Source: Coriobacteriaceae bacterium | GTDB lineage: Bacteria; Actinomycetota; Coriobacteriia; Coriobacteriales; UMGS124 | Direction: 5' to 3' | Length of the DNA: 64,000 bases | NCBI GenBank assembly: GCA_019421015.1 | Contig: JAHZGC010000014.1 | Coordinates: forward strand, 37,586-101,585 | Shown here: positions 18,003 to 27,594 of the stretch, piece after piece | Layout: the number at the start of each line of letters is the position of its first letter | Position numbering within the stretch: position 1 is the first letter of the stretch | Program-made: the position numbers and the translations under genes | The notes under the pieces: generated by a model | Databases searched by the model: none | Told to the model about the DNA's origin: nothing | The model's input: the letters and a program-made list of their open reading frames with translations, nothing else

Positions 18003-20129
18003 ATGGCGGTGTTCAAATACCTCAAGGGGCACATCCCCGTGGTGCTCCTCATATTGTTGCTGCTCGTGGCCCAGGTCTTCTGCGACCTAGCCATCCCGAG
18101 CTACACGAGCCGCATCGTCGATGTGGGGCTGCAGCAGGGCGGCGTGCCCGACGCCGTGGCCAGTGAGCTTCCTGCATCTGCCCTTGACGAGGTGTGCGCC
18201 CTGCTCGGTGCCCAGGAGGCCTCCGTGGTTCGGGGCGCCTACGGTCCCAAGGGGGGCGACCCGCAGGTCGTCTCTCTCGACCCCGCCTACGCCTCGGGCG
18301 AGAGGCGCGCGGAGCTCGACCGCATCCTGTCGGTCCCCGAGGCGCAGCTCTACGACGACGCCGACGAGCAGGCCGATCCGGCGGCGGACCCCGGCCGCGA
18401 GGACGACGAGAGCATCCAAGCCCAACGGGCGGCCGCCTTCGTGCTCGCGCAATACCGCGCCTTGGGGCTCGACGTCACGGCGATGCAGGTCAACTACCTC
18501 CTCGTGACCGGTGCCAAGATGCTCGGCCTTGCCCTGCTGGGCCTGGCCATCGCCGTGGGGGTGGGGGCCCTCGCCTCGCGCACGGCCGCCTTCATCGCCC
18601 GCGACCTGCGCGCCGAGCTCTTCTCCAACGTCTTGACCTTCTCGCGCGCCGAGATGCAGGAGTTCAGCCCGGCCTCGCTCATCACCCGCTGCACCAACGA
18701 CATCCAGCAGATTCAGATGGTGCTGGTCATGCTTATGCGCATGGTGGCCTACGCCCCCATCATGGGCGTTGGGGCCTCCGTCATGGTGGCTGTCACGGCG
18801 CCGGGCATCGCCTGGATCGTGGCCGTGGCCGTGGCCGCCATCATCTGCGTGGTGGTGGTCCTCATGCGCTTCACCCTCCCCAAGTTCCGCATCATGCAGC
18901 AGCTGGTCGACCGCGTGAACCTCGTCTCGCGCGAGATGCTCACGGGCGTGCCGGTGGTGCGCGCCTTCTGCCGCGAGCGCCATGAGGAGGAGCGCTTCGA
19001 CGTCGCCAACCGCGAGCTTACGGCGACCTCCCTCTTCACGGGCCGCGCCATGTCGCTCATGATGCCGGTCATCATGCTCCTCATGAACGCCACGTCGGTG
19101 GCCATCCTGTGGTTCGGCGGCTTTGACGTCCAGACGGGCTCGGTGCAGGTGGGCGACCTTATCGCCTTCATCAACTACGCCATGCAGGTATGCATGTCGT
19201 TCATGATGATCGCCATGGTCTCCATCATGCTGCCGCGCGCCCAGGTGGCCGCCGACCGCGTAAACGAGGTCATCTCCGCCCGCAGCAGCGTGCGCGACCC
19301 CGACCCGGCCCACACGGCGCCGGCCCCTCAGGGCGGCTGGCGCGGCGAGGTGCGCTACGAGCACGTGGGGCTGCGTTTTGGCGACGCCGACTCGAACGTG
19401 CTCGAGGACGTCTCCTTCACGGTGCGCCCCGGCACGACGACGGCGGTCATCGGCTCCACGGGCGCCGGAAAGTCCACGCTCGTGCGCCTGCTGCCCCGCT
19501 TCTACGACGTGACCGAGGGCCGTGTGACGGTCGACGGCGTCGACGTGCGCTCCATGCGCCAGGCCGACCTGCGGGCCTTGGTGGGCTACGTTCCCCAGCG
19601 GGCGGTGCTCTTCAGTGGCACGGTGCGCGGCAACATCGCCTACTCCGACCCCGAGATGCCCTTCGAGCGGGTGGAGAACGCCGCCGAGGTCGCGCAGGCC
19701 GCCGAGTTCGTCTCCAAGATGGACGGCGGCTACGACGCCCCCATCGCGCAGGGCGGCACCAACGTCTCGGGCGGCCAGCGCCAGCGCCTCTCCATCGCTC
19801 GCGCCGTGGCGGCCCAGCCCCGCATATTCATCTTTGACGACTCCTTCAGCGCCCTCGACTTCGCCACCGAGGCGGCCGTGCGCGAGGGCCTGCGTCGCGA
19901 GGCCGCCGACGCCACGGTCATCGTGGTGGCCCAGCGCGTGGCGAGCATCCTCGACGCCGACCAGATCGTGGTCCTCGACGAGGGCAGGGTGGTCGGCGTG
20001 GGGACGCACCTCGAGCTCATGGAGCGCTGTGCCGAGTATCGCGAGATAGCCACGAGCCAGCTCTCCGCGGCGGAGCTGGAGCGCGTCGCCCGTGCCGCGG
20101 AACTTCAGGAAGGGGGCGATCGCCGATGA
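18003..20129 (+). CDS. ABC exporter half-transporter (permease-ATPase), first subunit
   Basis: Type IV (exporter-fold) half-transporter of 708 residues. TM1 is at about residues 10-30. An unusually long, acidic extracytoplasmic insertion follows (about residues 40-160), then TM2-TM6 up to about residue 425. The ATPase domain has Walker A GSTGAGKST, the Q-loop VPQRAVLF, signature NVSGGQRQRLSIARA and FIFDDSFSALD. The usual catalytic glutamate after Walker B is D here, so this half may carry the degenerate ATP site of a heterodimer. The ATG at 18003 begins the first membrane helix; the ribosome site is weak. It overlaps the second subunit as ATGA. The substrate is unknown (multidrug or lipid-type). 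Confidence 0.88.
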   Translation: MAVFKYLKGHIPVVLLILLLLVAQVFCDLAIPSYTSRIVDVGLQQGGVPDAVASELPASALDEVCALLGAQEASVVRGAYGPKGGDPQVVSLDPAYASGERRAELDRILSVPEAQLYDDADEQADPAADPGREDDESIQAQRAAAFVLAQYRALGLDVTAMQVNYLLVTGAKMLGLALLGLAIAVGVGALASRTAAFIARDLRAELFSNVLTFSRAEMQEFSPASLITRCTNDIQQIQMVLVMLMRMVAYAPIMGVGASVMVAVTAPGIAWIVAVAVAAIICVVVVLMRFTLPKFRIMQQLVDRVNLVSREMLTGVPVVRAFCRERHEEERFDVANRELTATSLFTGRAMSLMMPVIMLLMNATSVAILWFGGFDVQTGSVQVGDLIAFINYAMQVCMSFMMIAMVSIMLPRAQVAADRVNEVISARSSVRDPDPAHTAPAPQGGWRGEVRYEHVGLRFGDADSNVLEDVSFTVRPGTTTAVIGSTGAGKSTLVRLLPRFYDVTEGRVTVDGVDVRSMRQADLRALVGYVPQRAVLFSGTVRGNIAYSDPEMPFERVENAAEVAQAAEFVSKMDGGYDAPIAQGGTNVSGGQRQRLSIARAVAAQPRIFIFDDSFSALDFATEAAVREGLRREAADATVIVVAQRVASILDADQIVVLDEGRVVGVGTHLELMERCAEYREIATSQLSAAELERVARAAELQEGGDRR

Positions 20130-22102
20130 GCACCGTCGACGAGCAGGAGCAGCGCGAGCTCGAGCGGGCGCGCGACAGGCGCAGGCAGCGGGCAGGACGC
20201 CGCGGAGGTCCCCATGGCGGCCCCCACGGCGCCATGGGCATGCCGGGCGAGAAGGCCAAGGACCTCAAGGGCACTTTGCTGCGCATCTGGAGGCACGTGT
20301 CGCGCCACCGCGTCGCCATCGTGGCGGTGGTCCTGTGCGCCATGGGCTCCACGGTGTTCTCGATCGTGGGCCCGGCCGTGCTCGGCATGGCGACCACCGA
20401 GCTCTTTGCCGGCCTTGAGGCCATGGTGGCGGGCACCGGGTCCATAGACTTTGCGGCCGTAGGGCGCATCCTGCTCGTCGTGCTCGGCCTGTACCTGGTG
20501 AGCGGCCTCCTCTCCTTCGTGCAGGGGTGGACCATGGCCGGCGTGGTGCAGCGGGTCTGTTACGAGCTGCGCCGCGCGGTGAGCGAGAAGGTCGACCGCC
20601 TGCCCATGGCCTACTTCGAGAGCAACGCCGTGGGCGACATCCTCTCGCGCATCACCAACGACGTCGACACCCTGGGCCAGGGCCTCTCCCAGACGGCGAC
20701 CCAGCTGGTCACCTCCCTGACCACGCTGGTGGGCGTCCTCATCATGATGCTCGTGCTGAGCCCCGTGCTCACCGTGGTCGTCGTGCTCACGCTGCCGCTC
20801 TCGGCCCTGCTCGTGATGCTGGTCATAAAACGCTCCCAAAAGTACTTCCGCGCCCAGCAGGAGAGCCTCGGCGCCCTTGACGGCCAGATCGAGGAGACCT
20901 TCTCGGGCCACACCGTGGTGCGCGCCTACTGCCGCGAGAGCGCGACCGTCGAGGAGTTCCAGGCCACCAACGCCCGCCTTGCCCAGGCCGGTTGGAAGAG
21001 CCAGTTCCTCTCGGGCCTCATGCAGCCGCTCATGCAGCTCGTGGGCAACCTGGGCTATGTGGCCGTGGCCGTGGGCGGGGCCCTGCTCGCCGCGCGCGGT
21101 TCCATCACCGTGGGCGACATCCAGGCCTTCATGCAGTACGTGCGCAACTTCACGCAGCCGGTGACCCAGCTTGCCCAGGTCAGCAACATGTTCCAGTCCA
21201 TGGCGGCGGCGGGCGAGCGCGTCTTTGAGCTGCTCGACGCCCCCGAGGAACCGGTCGCGGTGGGTGGCCACCCCGGCACCGAGGCGCTCCCGGTTCCCGT
21301 CGAGGGCAAGGTGGCCTTTGACCACGTGCGCTTTGGCTACGACCCTGCTCGGCCCGTGATCCACGACTTCAACTGTTCCGTGGAGGCCGGCCAGACCGTG
21401 GCCATCGTGGGTTCCACGGGGGCGGGCAAGACCACGATGGTCAAGCTGCTCATGCGCTTCTACGACGTCGACGCCGGCTCCATATCGCTCGACGGGTCCG
21501 ACGTGCGTGACTTCGACCGCCACGCCCTGCGCGGCAGCGTCGCCATGGTGCTGCAGGACACTTGGCTCTTCAAGGGCACGGTGCGCGAGAACATCCGCTA
21601 CGGCAGGCTCGACGCCACCGACGCCGAGGTCGAGGCGGCGGCCCGGGCGGCCTTCGCCGACCACTTCATCCAGGCGCTCCCCAAGGGCTACGACACCGAG
21701 CTCAACGAGGAGGCCTCGAACATCTCCCAGGGCCAGCGGCAGCTGCTCACCATCGCACGCGCGGTCATCGCCGACCGGCCCCTGCTCATCCTCGACGAGG
21801 CCACCTCGAGCGTCGACACCCGCACCGAGGGGCGCATCCAGCGCGCCATGGACGCCCTGATGGAGGGGAGGACGAGCTTCGTGATCGCCCACCGCCTCTC
21901 CACCGTGCGCGACGCCGACCTGATCCTCGTCATGAACGCGGGCGACATCGTGGAGGCGGGCACCCACGAACAGCTTCTGGAGCGCGGCGGTGTATACGCC
22001 GCGCTTTATGGCAAGCAGTTCGCGGCCATCGACGAGGCCGTCGCCGATGGTGGTATATACTCTCAACCACCGACGACCCCCTCGGTGCCCACGGCATCGT
22101 GA
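20126..22102 (+). CDS. ABC exporter half-transporter (permease-ATPase), second subunit
   Basis: Partner half-transporter of 658 residues, coupled to the first by an ATGA overlap. It begins with a very basic/acidic cytoplasmic stretch (about residues 1-50, rich in Arg and Gly). Six membrane helices follow and then the ATPase: Walker A GSTGAGKTT, signature NISQGQRQLLTIARA (SQGQ instead of SGGQ) and LLILDEATSSVDTR with the canonical glutamate. One D-type and one E-type site argue for an asymmetric heterodimer like TM287/288 or LmrCD. It is probably located in the cytoplasmic membrane as an exporter of small molecules or lipids. Confidence 0.88.
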   Translation: MSTVDEQEQRELERARDRRRQRAGRRGGPHGGPHGAMGMPGEKAKDLKGTLLRIWRHVSRHRVAIVAVVLCAMGSTVFSIVGPAVLGMATTELFAGLEAMVAGTGSIDFAAVGRILLVVLGLYLVSGLLSFVQGWTMAGVVQRVCYELRRAVSEKVDRLPMAYFESNAVGDILSRITNDVDTLGQGLSQTATQLVTSLTTLVGVLIMMLVLSPVLTVVVVLTLPLSALLVMLVIKRSQKYFRAQQESLGALDGQIEETFSGHTVVRAYCRESATVEEFQATNARLAQAGWKSQFLSGLMQPLMQLVGNLGYVAVAVGGALLAARGSITVGDIQAFMQYVRNFTQPVTQLAQVSNMFQSMAAAGERVFELLDAPEEPVAVGGHPGTEALPVPVEGKVAFDHVRFGYDPARPVIHDFNCSVEAGQTVAIVGSTGAGKTTMVKLLMRFYDVDAGSISLDGSDVRDFDRHALRGSVAMVLQDTWLFKGTVRENIRYGRLDATDAEVEAAARAAFADHFIQALPKGYDTELNEEASNISQGQRQLLTIARAVIADRPLLILDEATSSVDTRTEGRIQRAMDALMEGRTSFVIAHRLSTVRDADLILVMNAGDIVEAGTHEQLLERGGVYAALYGKQFAAIDEAVADGGIYSQPPTTPSVPTAS

Positions 22103-22135
22103 GAGCGGGGTTCTGTAACCGTTAAGGAGTTTCTT

Positions 22136-22498
22136 ATGGCGCACGAAGTGAACGGGACCCTTACCGTCTCCGACGACGTCCTCGCCGACCTCGCGGGGTA
22201 CGCCGCGAAGGAGTGCTACGGTGTGGTGGGGATGAGCGCCCAGGCCCCCTCCTCGGTCCAGGAGGGCCTGGCGGGGCTGCTGCCGAGCCAGCGCCTGCGC
22301 CGCGGCGTGACGGTCGGGCACGGCGAGGACGGCCGTCTGACCATCGGCCTCCACGTGGTCCTCGAGTACGGCGTCAACATCTCGGCAGTCTCCCAGAACC
22401 TGGTCGACAACGTGCAGTACATGCTCAAGGGACTCGCCCAGATCGACGACGCCGAGGTCGTCGTGCACGTCGAGGGCGTGAAGGTCCACGAGTCCTAA
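22136..22498 (+). CDS. Asp23/Gls24-family protein (YloU-like)
   Basis: Protein of 120 residues: VNGTLTVSDDVLADLAGYAAKE, a GVVGMSA turn, a variable segment and TIGLHVVLEYGVNISAVSQNL. That is the Asp23/Gls24 (DUF322) pattern found as YloU immediately upstream of yloV/fakA in Firmicutes. The same order holds here, 34 bases before fakA. Members peripherally associate with the membrane and are linked to envelope stress or fatty-acid metabolism; the molecular role is unsettled. An AAGGAG site precedes the ATG. Confidence 0.9.
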   Translation: MAHEVNGTLTVSDDVLADLAGYAAKECYGVVGMSAQAPSSVQEGLAGLLPSQRLRRGVTVGHGEDGRLTIGLHVVLEYGVNISAVSQNLVDNVQYMLKGLAQIDDAEVVVHVEGVKVHES

Positions 22499-22532
22499 GG
22501 CAACCGGTGGCGACTACGGAGAGAGTGTCCCG

Positions 22533-24188
22533 ATGATTGAACAGACCATGCGATCGAGCTTTGCCGCCGCCGCGTCGGCGGTCAACGATCGGCGAGAAGA
22601 GATCAACAAGCTCAACGTGTTCCCCGTGCCCGACGGGGACACGGGCACGAACATGGCCCTCACGCTGGGCTCCGTGGTGCGGGAGCTTGACGAGCTGCCC
22701 CCCGACGCCACTATGGCAAAGGTCGCCGAGGCGGTGCGCCACGGCTCCCTGATGGGCGCCCGCGGCAACTCGGGCGTCATCACGAGCCAGATCCTGCGCG
22801 GGCTTGCCGAAGGGCTCGCCGAGGTCGACGGGCCTGTGGAGACCCCCCAGGTCGCCGCCGCCTTCCGCCGTGCCGTCGAAGTGGCGTTCCGCGCCGTCAA
22901 AAAGCCGGTCGAGGGCACGATCCTCACAGTCCTGCGCGACGTGAGCCATGCGGCCGACCAGTGCGAGAAGCACAAGCTCTCGGTTCCCGACACGCTCGAC
23001 ACCATCGTCGCCGAGGCGTTCGACTCGGTGGCGCGCACCCCCGACCTGCTGCCGGTGCTCAAGGAGAACGGCGTGGTCGACTCAGGCGCCTTCGGGTTCT
23101 CCATCTTCCTCGAGGCCTTCTGCGACGCCGCCATGGGGCGCGTCGCCTCGTCGCGTGCGGCCGACCAGGCCCTCGCGCGGGCCACGGCCAAGGTCGACAT
23201 CGAGCTGAACGACGACTGGGAGGGCTCCGACTACCGCTACTGCACGGAGTTCCTGTTCAATGCCGCGCACCCCCTCGACGAGGACGCCGCTCGCGAGTTC
23301 CTCGGCACCATGGGCGACTGCGAGCTGCTGGTGGGGTCTCACCCCGACTATAAAATCCACGTCCACACCGACCGTCCCGACCAGGTGCTCGCCCACATGC
23401 TCGAGCACGGCCAGATCTACGAGGTCTACATCCACAACATGGACATGGAGGCCCACGAGCGCACGGCCAAGATCGCTCAGGACCGGGCGGCCGCAGCGGC
23501 CCAGATTGCCCAGAGCGAACCCCCCAAGCCCCTCGGCGTGGTGGCGGTCGCGGCCGGCCACGGCCAGGCCGAGATCCTCAAGTCCCTCGGCGTCGACGTG
23601 GTGGTCGAGGGCGGCCAGACCATGAACCCCTCCACGGCGGACCTGCTCGACGCGGCACGCCTGGCCAACGCCGAGGCGGTCATCGTCCTTCCTGACAACG
23701 GCAACATCATCATGGCGGCCCAGTCCGCCTGCGCCGCCGCCGACTTCCCCATGGCCGTCGTGCTCACGCGCAGCGTGCCCCAGGGCTTCTCGGCCATGTT
23801 CTCCTTCGATCCGTCCGCCTCGCTCGACGAGAACGTCGAGGCCATGACCGAGGCCCTCGACGCGGTCCACGACGGCGAGGTCACGCGTGCCGTGCGCGAC
23901 TCCCAGACCGCCGACGGCCGGCCGATCCACACCGGCGACGTCATCGGCATCGTCGACGACGAGATTCTCTTTGTGGGCGACAACGTCCACGACGTGACCC
24001 TGGCCATGGTCGCCTCCATGGAGGAGCGCTTCGGCGGCGACACCCTTACCTTCCTGGGGGGCTCCGACCTGACCGAGGAGGAGTACGACCGGCTCGTCGC
24101 CGACCTTGAGGAGGGCCACGAAGACCTCGAGGTCGACGCCCACAAGGGCGGCCAGCCCCTCTACCCCGTGGTCCTCTCCATCGAGTAG
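22533..24188 (+). CDS. fakA: Fatty acid kinase catalytic subunit FakA (DAK2 domain)
   Basis: ATP-dependent kinase of 551 residues that phosphorylates fatty acids presented by DegV-type FakB proteins, feeding acyl-phosphate to PlsX/PlsY. The N-terminal DAK2 domain shows the nucleotide/Mg site NKLNVFPVPDGDTGTNM, with the conserved aspartates, and GARGNSGVI. A middle FakA-specific domain and a DegV-like C-terminal half (from about residue 330) follow. Both plsX (28691) and a degV/fakB-type gene (48428) are in this window, which fits the pathway. The ATG start follows GGAGAGAG. Together with the upstream YloU-like gene it reproduces the yloU-yloV-recG order. Confidence 0.92.
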   Translation: MIEQTMRSSFAAAASAVNDRREEINKLNVFPVPDGDTGTNMALTLGSVVRELDELPPDATMAKVAEAVRHGSLMGARGNSGVITSQILRGLAEGLAEVDGPVETPQVAAAFRRAVEVAFRAVKKPVEGTILTVLRDVSHAADQCEKHKLSVPDTLDTIVAEAFDSVARTPDLLPVLKENGVVDSGAFGFSIFLEAFCDAAMGRVASSRAADQALARATAKVDIELNDDWEGSDYRYCTEFLFNAAHPLDEDAAREFLGTMGDCELLVGSHPDYKIHVHTDRPDQVLAHMLEHGQIYEVYIHNMDMEAHERTAKIAQDRAAAAAQIAQSEPPKPLGVVAVAAGHGQAEILKSLGVDVVVEGGQTMNPSTADLLDAARLANAEAVIVLPDNGNIIMAAQSACAAADFPMAVVLTRSVPQGFSAMFSFDPSASLDENVEAMTEALDAVHDGEVTRAVRDSQTADGRPIHTGDVIGIVDDEILFVGDNVHDVTLAMVASMEERFGGDTLTFLGGSDLTEEEYDRLVADLEEGHEDLEVDAHKGGQPLYPVVLSIE

Positions 24189-24194
24189 CGGCCC

Positions 24195-26396
24195 GTGGCT
24201 GATCGTCCGACCACCTCAGACAACGTGCGGCTTGACCGAATGGCGGCGCGCCTTGTGCAGACTGCGGCGCAGGGGCGCGCCGTTTCGTGCGTGCGGTTCG
24301 TGAACGAGGAGCGGGCCGCGCTGCTGGGGCGGCTCGGCGTGCGTACCGTGGGAGACGAGCTCTACGCGGTGCCCAAACGCTACCTCGACTTCACCACGGT
24401 GACGCCCGTCGCCCTCGCCGCGGTGGGTCAGGAGGCCACCGTCGTCGTGACGGTGGACCGTGTGGAGGTTAAAAAGCCGCGGCCCCGCATGGTGGTGGTC
24501 GAGCTGAGCTGCTACGACGAGACGGCCCCTCTTATTGTGTCGTACTTTGGCCAACCGTGGCTGGCGAGCCAGTTCAGGCACGGCCAGCGAGTGGCCTTCA
24601 GCGGCAAGGTGGGGTTCTCCTACGGTTTCAAGCGCATGAACGGGGCCTACCACGACCTCGTTCAGGACTCCTCCGAGGACGGAGGCGCCGCGCGCCTCAC
24701 GATGCTGCCGGTGCACCGGGCGACCGAGGGGCTCTCGCAGCAGTGGGGCCGCCGGATTGCCTCCTGCGCCATCGAGGACTTTGGCGACGTCTGCGACTTT
24801 TGGCCTGCGCGCCAACGCGCCCGTCGTCTGCTGATGCCCCTGTCACGGGCCCTGCGGGCCATTCACTTTCCCGTCGACGCCGATGAGGCCGAAGAGGCGC
24901 GCCGCCGCCTGGCCTACGACGAGCTCTGCCTGCTGCAGCTGGCTTTGGCCGCCCGGCGCGACTCGTCTTTGCCGGGGGTTCACCCGGTCTCCCACGTGGT
25001 CGACGGGCCGGCCGCCCGGCGCATTCGTGCGGCGATGCCCTTTGCCCCCACCGACGACCAGGAGCGGGCCGTGGCCGAGATCCTGGCCGACATGGCCGGT
25101 CCCCGTCCCATGAACCGCCTGCTGCTCGGCGACGTGGGCACCGGCAAGACGGCCGTGGCGACGCTCGTGCTGGGGGCCGTGGCCGACACGGGCACACAGG
25201 CTGCGGTCATGGCCCCCACGGGGGTTTTGGCCGCCCAGTACGCCGAGAAGGTCGGCCCCGTGCTCGACGAGGCCGGGGTCGGCTGGGCCCTGCTTACCGG
25301 CGCCACCAAGGCCTCTGAGCGCTCCCGCATCCTCGAGGGGCTTGCCGGCGGCGCCATCTGCGTGCTGTTCGGAACCCACGCGCTGCTCACCTCCGACGTC
25401 GAGTTCGCGCGGCTCTCCCTCGTCGTCATCGACGAGCAGCAGCGCTTCGGCGTCGAGCAGCGCCACGCCCTGCGCGAGAAGGGGCGCGGGGCGGACCTGC
25501 TTGTGATGACGGCCACGCCGATTCCGCGCACGCTTGCGCTCACGATCTACGGCGACCTCGAGCGGAGCTACCTGCGCACGCGCCCGGTCAAGGGCGCCGG
25601 CGTCGAGACCACGGTCATCCCCAAGCGCAACCGCGCCGACGCCTACGCCGCCATGCGCGCGGCGCTTGGGGAGGGGCGGCAGGCCTACGTGATCTGCCCC
25701 CTGGTGGGCACCAAGGAGAAGACCGACGACGAGGGTTTCTCGCACGACCCGGCCTCCGACGCCCTGGCCTCGGGCGAGGACCCCTCCGACGCCAAGGCCG
25801 CCGAGCAGGAGGCCGAGTCGCTCCAGCGCAGCGTGTTCCCCCAGCACAAGGTGGGCCTTCTGACCGGCCGCATGAGGCCGGAGGAGAAGAACCGGGTCAT
25901 GGCGCAGTTCAAGGCCGGCGAGATCGACGTGCTCGTCTCCACAACCGTCGTCGAGGTCGGCGTGGACGTGCCCAACGCCACGGTCATGCTCATCGAGGAC
26001 GGCGAGCGCTTCGGCCTGGCCCAGCTCCACCAGCTGCGCGGCCGCGTGGGCCGCGGCAAGTACCCGGGCCACGTGTTCATAGCGACCGACGCAAAGTCTC
26101 CCAACGCCGCCGCCCGCATGGAGGCCCTGGAGCGCACGACCGACGGCTTTGAGCTGGCCGAGGAGGACCTGCGCCTGCGCCGCGAGGGCGACATCATGGG
26201 CCTGCGGCAGTCGGGCGACGCGGTTCTGCGCTTTGTGGACCTGGCGCGCGACGAAGGCCTCGTGGTGGACGCCCGCGCCGACGCCCGGGAGCGCATGGAG
26301 GGCGACCCGCGCCTCATGTCGATAGCCAACGCGCCGGTACGGGAAGAAGTCATACGAAGATACGGAGACGTGTTCACCGAAGTCGGTGGAGGATAG
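24195..26396 (+). CDS. recG: ATP-dependent DNA helicase RecG
   Basis: Superfamily-2 branch-migration helicase of 733 residues acting on stalled forks and Holliday junctions. The N-terminal wedge/OB region (about residues 30-170) contains VTVDRVEVKKPRPRMVVVEL. Helicase motifs are LLLGDVGTGKT, a DEQQRFGV box (usually DEQHRFG) and MTATPIPRTLALTIYGDL. Later motifs are STTVVEVGVDVPNA and LHQLRGRVGRG. The GTG start comes 6 bases after the fakA stop, so the genes are one unit. In many bacteria rsmD sits between recG and coaD; here coaD follows directly. Confidence 0.95.
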   Translation: MADRPTTSDNVRLDRMAARLVQTAAQGRAVSCVRFVNEERAALLGRLGVRTVGDELYAVPKRYLDFTTVTPVALAAVGQEATVVVTVDRVEVKKPRPRMVVVELSCYDETAPLIVSYFGQPWLASQFRHGQRVAFSGKVGFSYGFKRMNGAYHDLVQDSSEDGGAARLTMLPVHRATEGLSQQWGRRIASCAIEDFGDVCDFWPARQRARRLLMPLSRALRAIHFPVDADEAEEARRRLAYDELCLLQLALAARRDSSLPGVHPVSHVVDGPAARRIRAAMPFAPTDDQERAVAEILADMAGPRPMNRLLLGDVGTGKTAVATLVLGAVADTGTQAAVMAPTGVLAAQYAEKVGPVLDEAGVGWALLTGATKASERSRILEGLAGGAICVLFGTHALLTSDVEFARLSLVVIDEQQRFGVEQRHALREKGRGADLLVMTATPIPRTLALTIYGDLERSYLRTRPVKGAGVETTVIPKRNRADAYAAMRAALGEGRQAYVICPLVGTKEKTDDEGFSHDPASDALASGEDPSDAKAAEQEAESLQRSVFPQHKVGLLTGRMRPEEKNRVMAQFKAGEIDVLVSTTVVEVGVDVPNATVMLIEDGERFGLAQLHQLRGRVGRGKYPGHVFIATDAKSPNAAARMEALERTTDGFELAEEDLRLRREGDIMGLRQSGDAVLRFVDLARDEGLVVDARADARERMEGDPRLMSIANAPVREEVIRRYGDVFTEVGGG

Positions 26397-26409
26397 CGAG
26401 GAGGATCCC

Positions 26410-26946
26410 ATGGCGCAAACGCCAAAACCCGAGGCCCCCGAACCAAAGGGACAGTTCAGGCGCTTTTTGGTGCCCGGCACCTACGACCCCATAACCCGCG
26501 GCCACCTTGACGTCATCGAGCGGTGCACCCACCTGTGCGACGAGGTCATCGTGGCCGTGGCTGACTCCCGCGCCAAGCGGGGGGGCCCCGCCTTCTCCCT
26601 CGAGGAGCGCGTGTCCATGGCCGCCGAGGCCACGGCCGACCTGCCCACCGTGAGCGTCGTGTCGTTCACGGGCCTGCTCGTCGACTGCGTGCGCGAGCTC
26701 GGCGGCGTGACCGCGGTGGTCAAGGGCCTGCGCCTCATGACCGACTTCGAGTACGAGCTGCAGCAGGCCAACCTCAACTATCGCCTCTCCCCCGACCTCG
26801 AGACCATCTTTGTGATGGGGGGCGCCACCTACGGCTATGTGTCGAGCTCGGCGGTGCGCGAGATCGCTTCGATGGGCGGTGACGTGTCGTCCTTTGTGAC
26901 CCCGAACGTCGAGGCGGCCCTGCAGCGCCGCTACGGAGCCGTGTAA
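26410..26946 (+). CDS. coaD: Phosphopantetheine adenylyltransferase
   Basis: Makes dephospho-CoA from 4'-phosphopantetheine and ATP (CoA biosynthesis). The protein of 178 residues has the nucleotidyltransferase signature GTYDPITRGHLDVIER (residues 23-38, TxxH type) and the C-terminal phosphate-binding loop YGYVSSSAVREIASMGGDVS. About 17 extra residues rich in Pro, Glu and Lys precede the fold. The chosen ATG lies just after GAGGAGG; the frame also extends upstream into recG but without such a site. It directly follows recG. Confidence 0.95.
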   Translation: MAQTPKPEAPEPKGQFRRFLVPGTYDPITRGHLDVIERCTHLCDEVIVAVADSRAKRGGPAFSLEERVSMAAEATADLPTVSVVSFTGLLVDCVRELGGVTAVVKGLRLMTDFEYELQQANLNYRLSPDLETIFVMGGATYGYVSSSAVREIASMGGDVSSFVTPNVEAALQRRYGAV

Positions 26947-27072
26947 TTTGCAGTTGCACCCCGGAGCGGGGTTCTCTCAACGGAGTTTTACGATACAATC
27001 ACAGATCAAATGCAAAAAGCGGCGTTGCCGGTCCTATCGCGGCCCCGCCGTTTACCACCGAAAGGGAGCTCC

Positions 27073-27594
27073 ATGCCCGGTAGCGACATCGAAGCCTTCA
27101 TAGAAGAGCTCGAAGACCTCATCAACAACGCCAAGTCGCCTCTTTCGGGCGGCGGCTCGAAGAAGATCATCGACGCCGAGGCCGCCTATGAGATCCTCGA
27201 CGACATCAAGCGTTCCTTGCCCGAGGAGTTCCAGAAGGCCCGCCGCATCCTGCGCGAACGCGACGAGATCCTTGACTCCGCGGAGGAGGAGGCTGCCCAT
27301 ATCGTGAAGGACGCCGAGGACAAGGCCAACACCCTTGCCAGCGAGCAGGAGGTCGTGCGCCTGGCCAACAACATGGCCGAGGACGTGCGCCGCCATGCCG
27401 AAGAGGAGGCCCGCGAGATCCGCTACTGGGCTGAGAACGCCGCCGAGCAGACCTTTGCCAAGCTCGAGGAGGAGATGAGCTCGGTCATCGAGAAGACCCA
27501 GGGGCTGCTCTCGCAGATGTCCTACTGCCGTACGCTGCTCGCCGGCCACGACGACGAGGACGAGGCCGACATGGGGGAGCGCTATGGCCAGTAG
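27073..27594 (+). CDS. Coiled-coil protein (DivIVA / ATP-synthase-B-like)
   Basis: Acidic protein of 173 residues. A conserved N-terminal patch (DIEAFIEELEDLINNAK) is followed by a long coiled coil (about residues 40-150) dense in E, A, K and R, with AEDKANTLASEQEVVRLANNMAEDV and later AEEEAREIRYWAENAAEQ. Proteins like this sit after coaD in several actinobacteria and resemble DivIVA/SepIVA or the F-type ATPase b subunit stalk in composition. Such similarity can be compositional only. AAAGGGAG precedes the ATG. It overlaps the yceD gene by 11 bases. A role in cell-envelope growth is a guess. Confidence 0.7.
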   Translation: MPGSDIEAFIEELEDLINNAKSPLSGGGSKKIIDAEAAYEILDDIKRSLPEEFQKARRILRERDEILDSAEEEAAHIVKDAEDKANTLASEQEVVRLANNMAEDVRRHAEEEAREIRYWAENAAEQTFAKLEEEMSSVIEKTQGLLSQMSYCRTLLAGHDDEDEADMGERYGQ

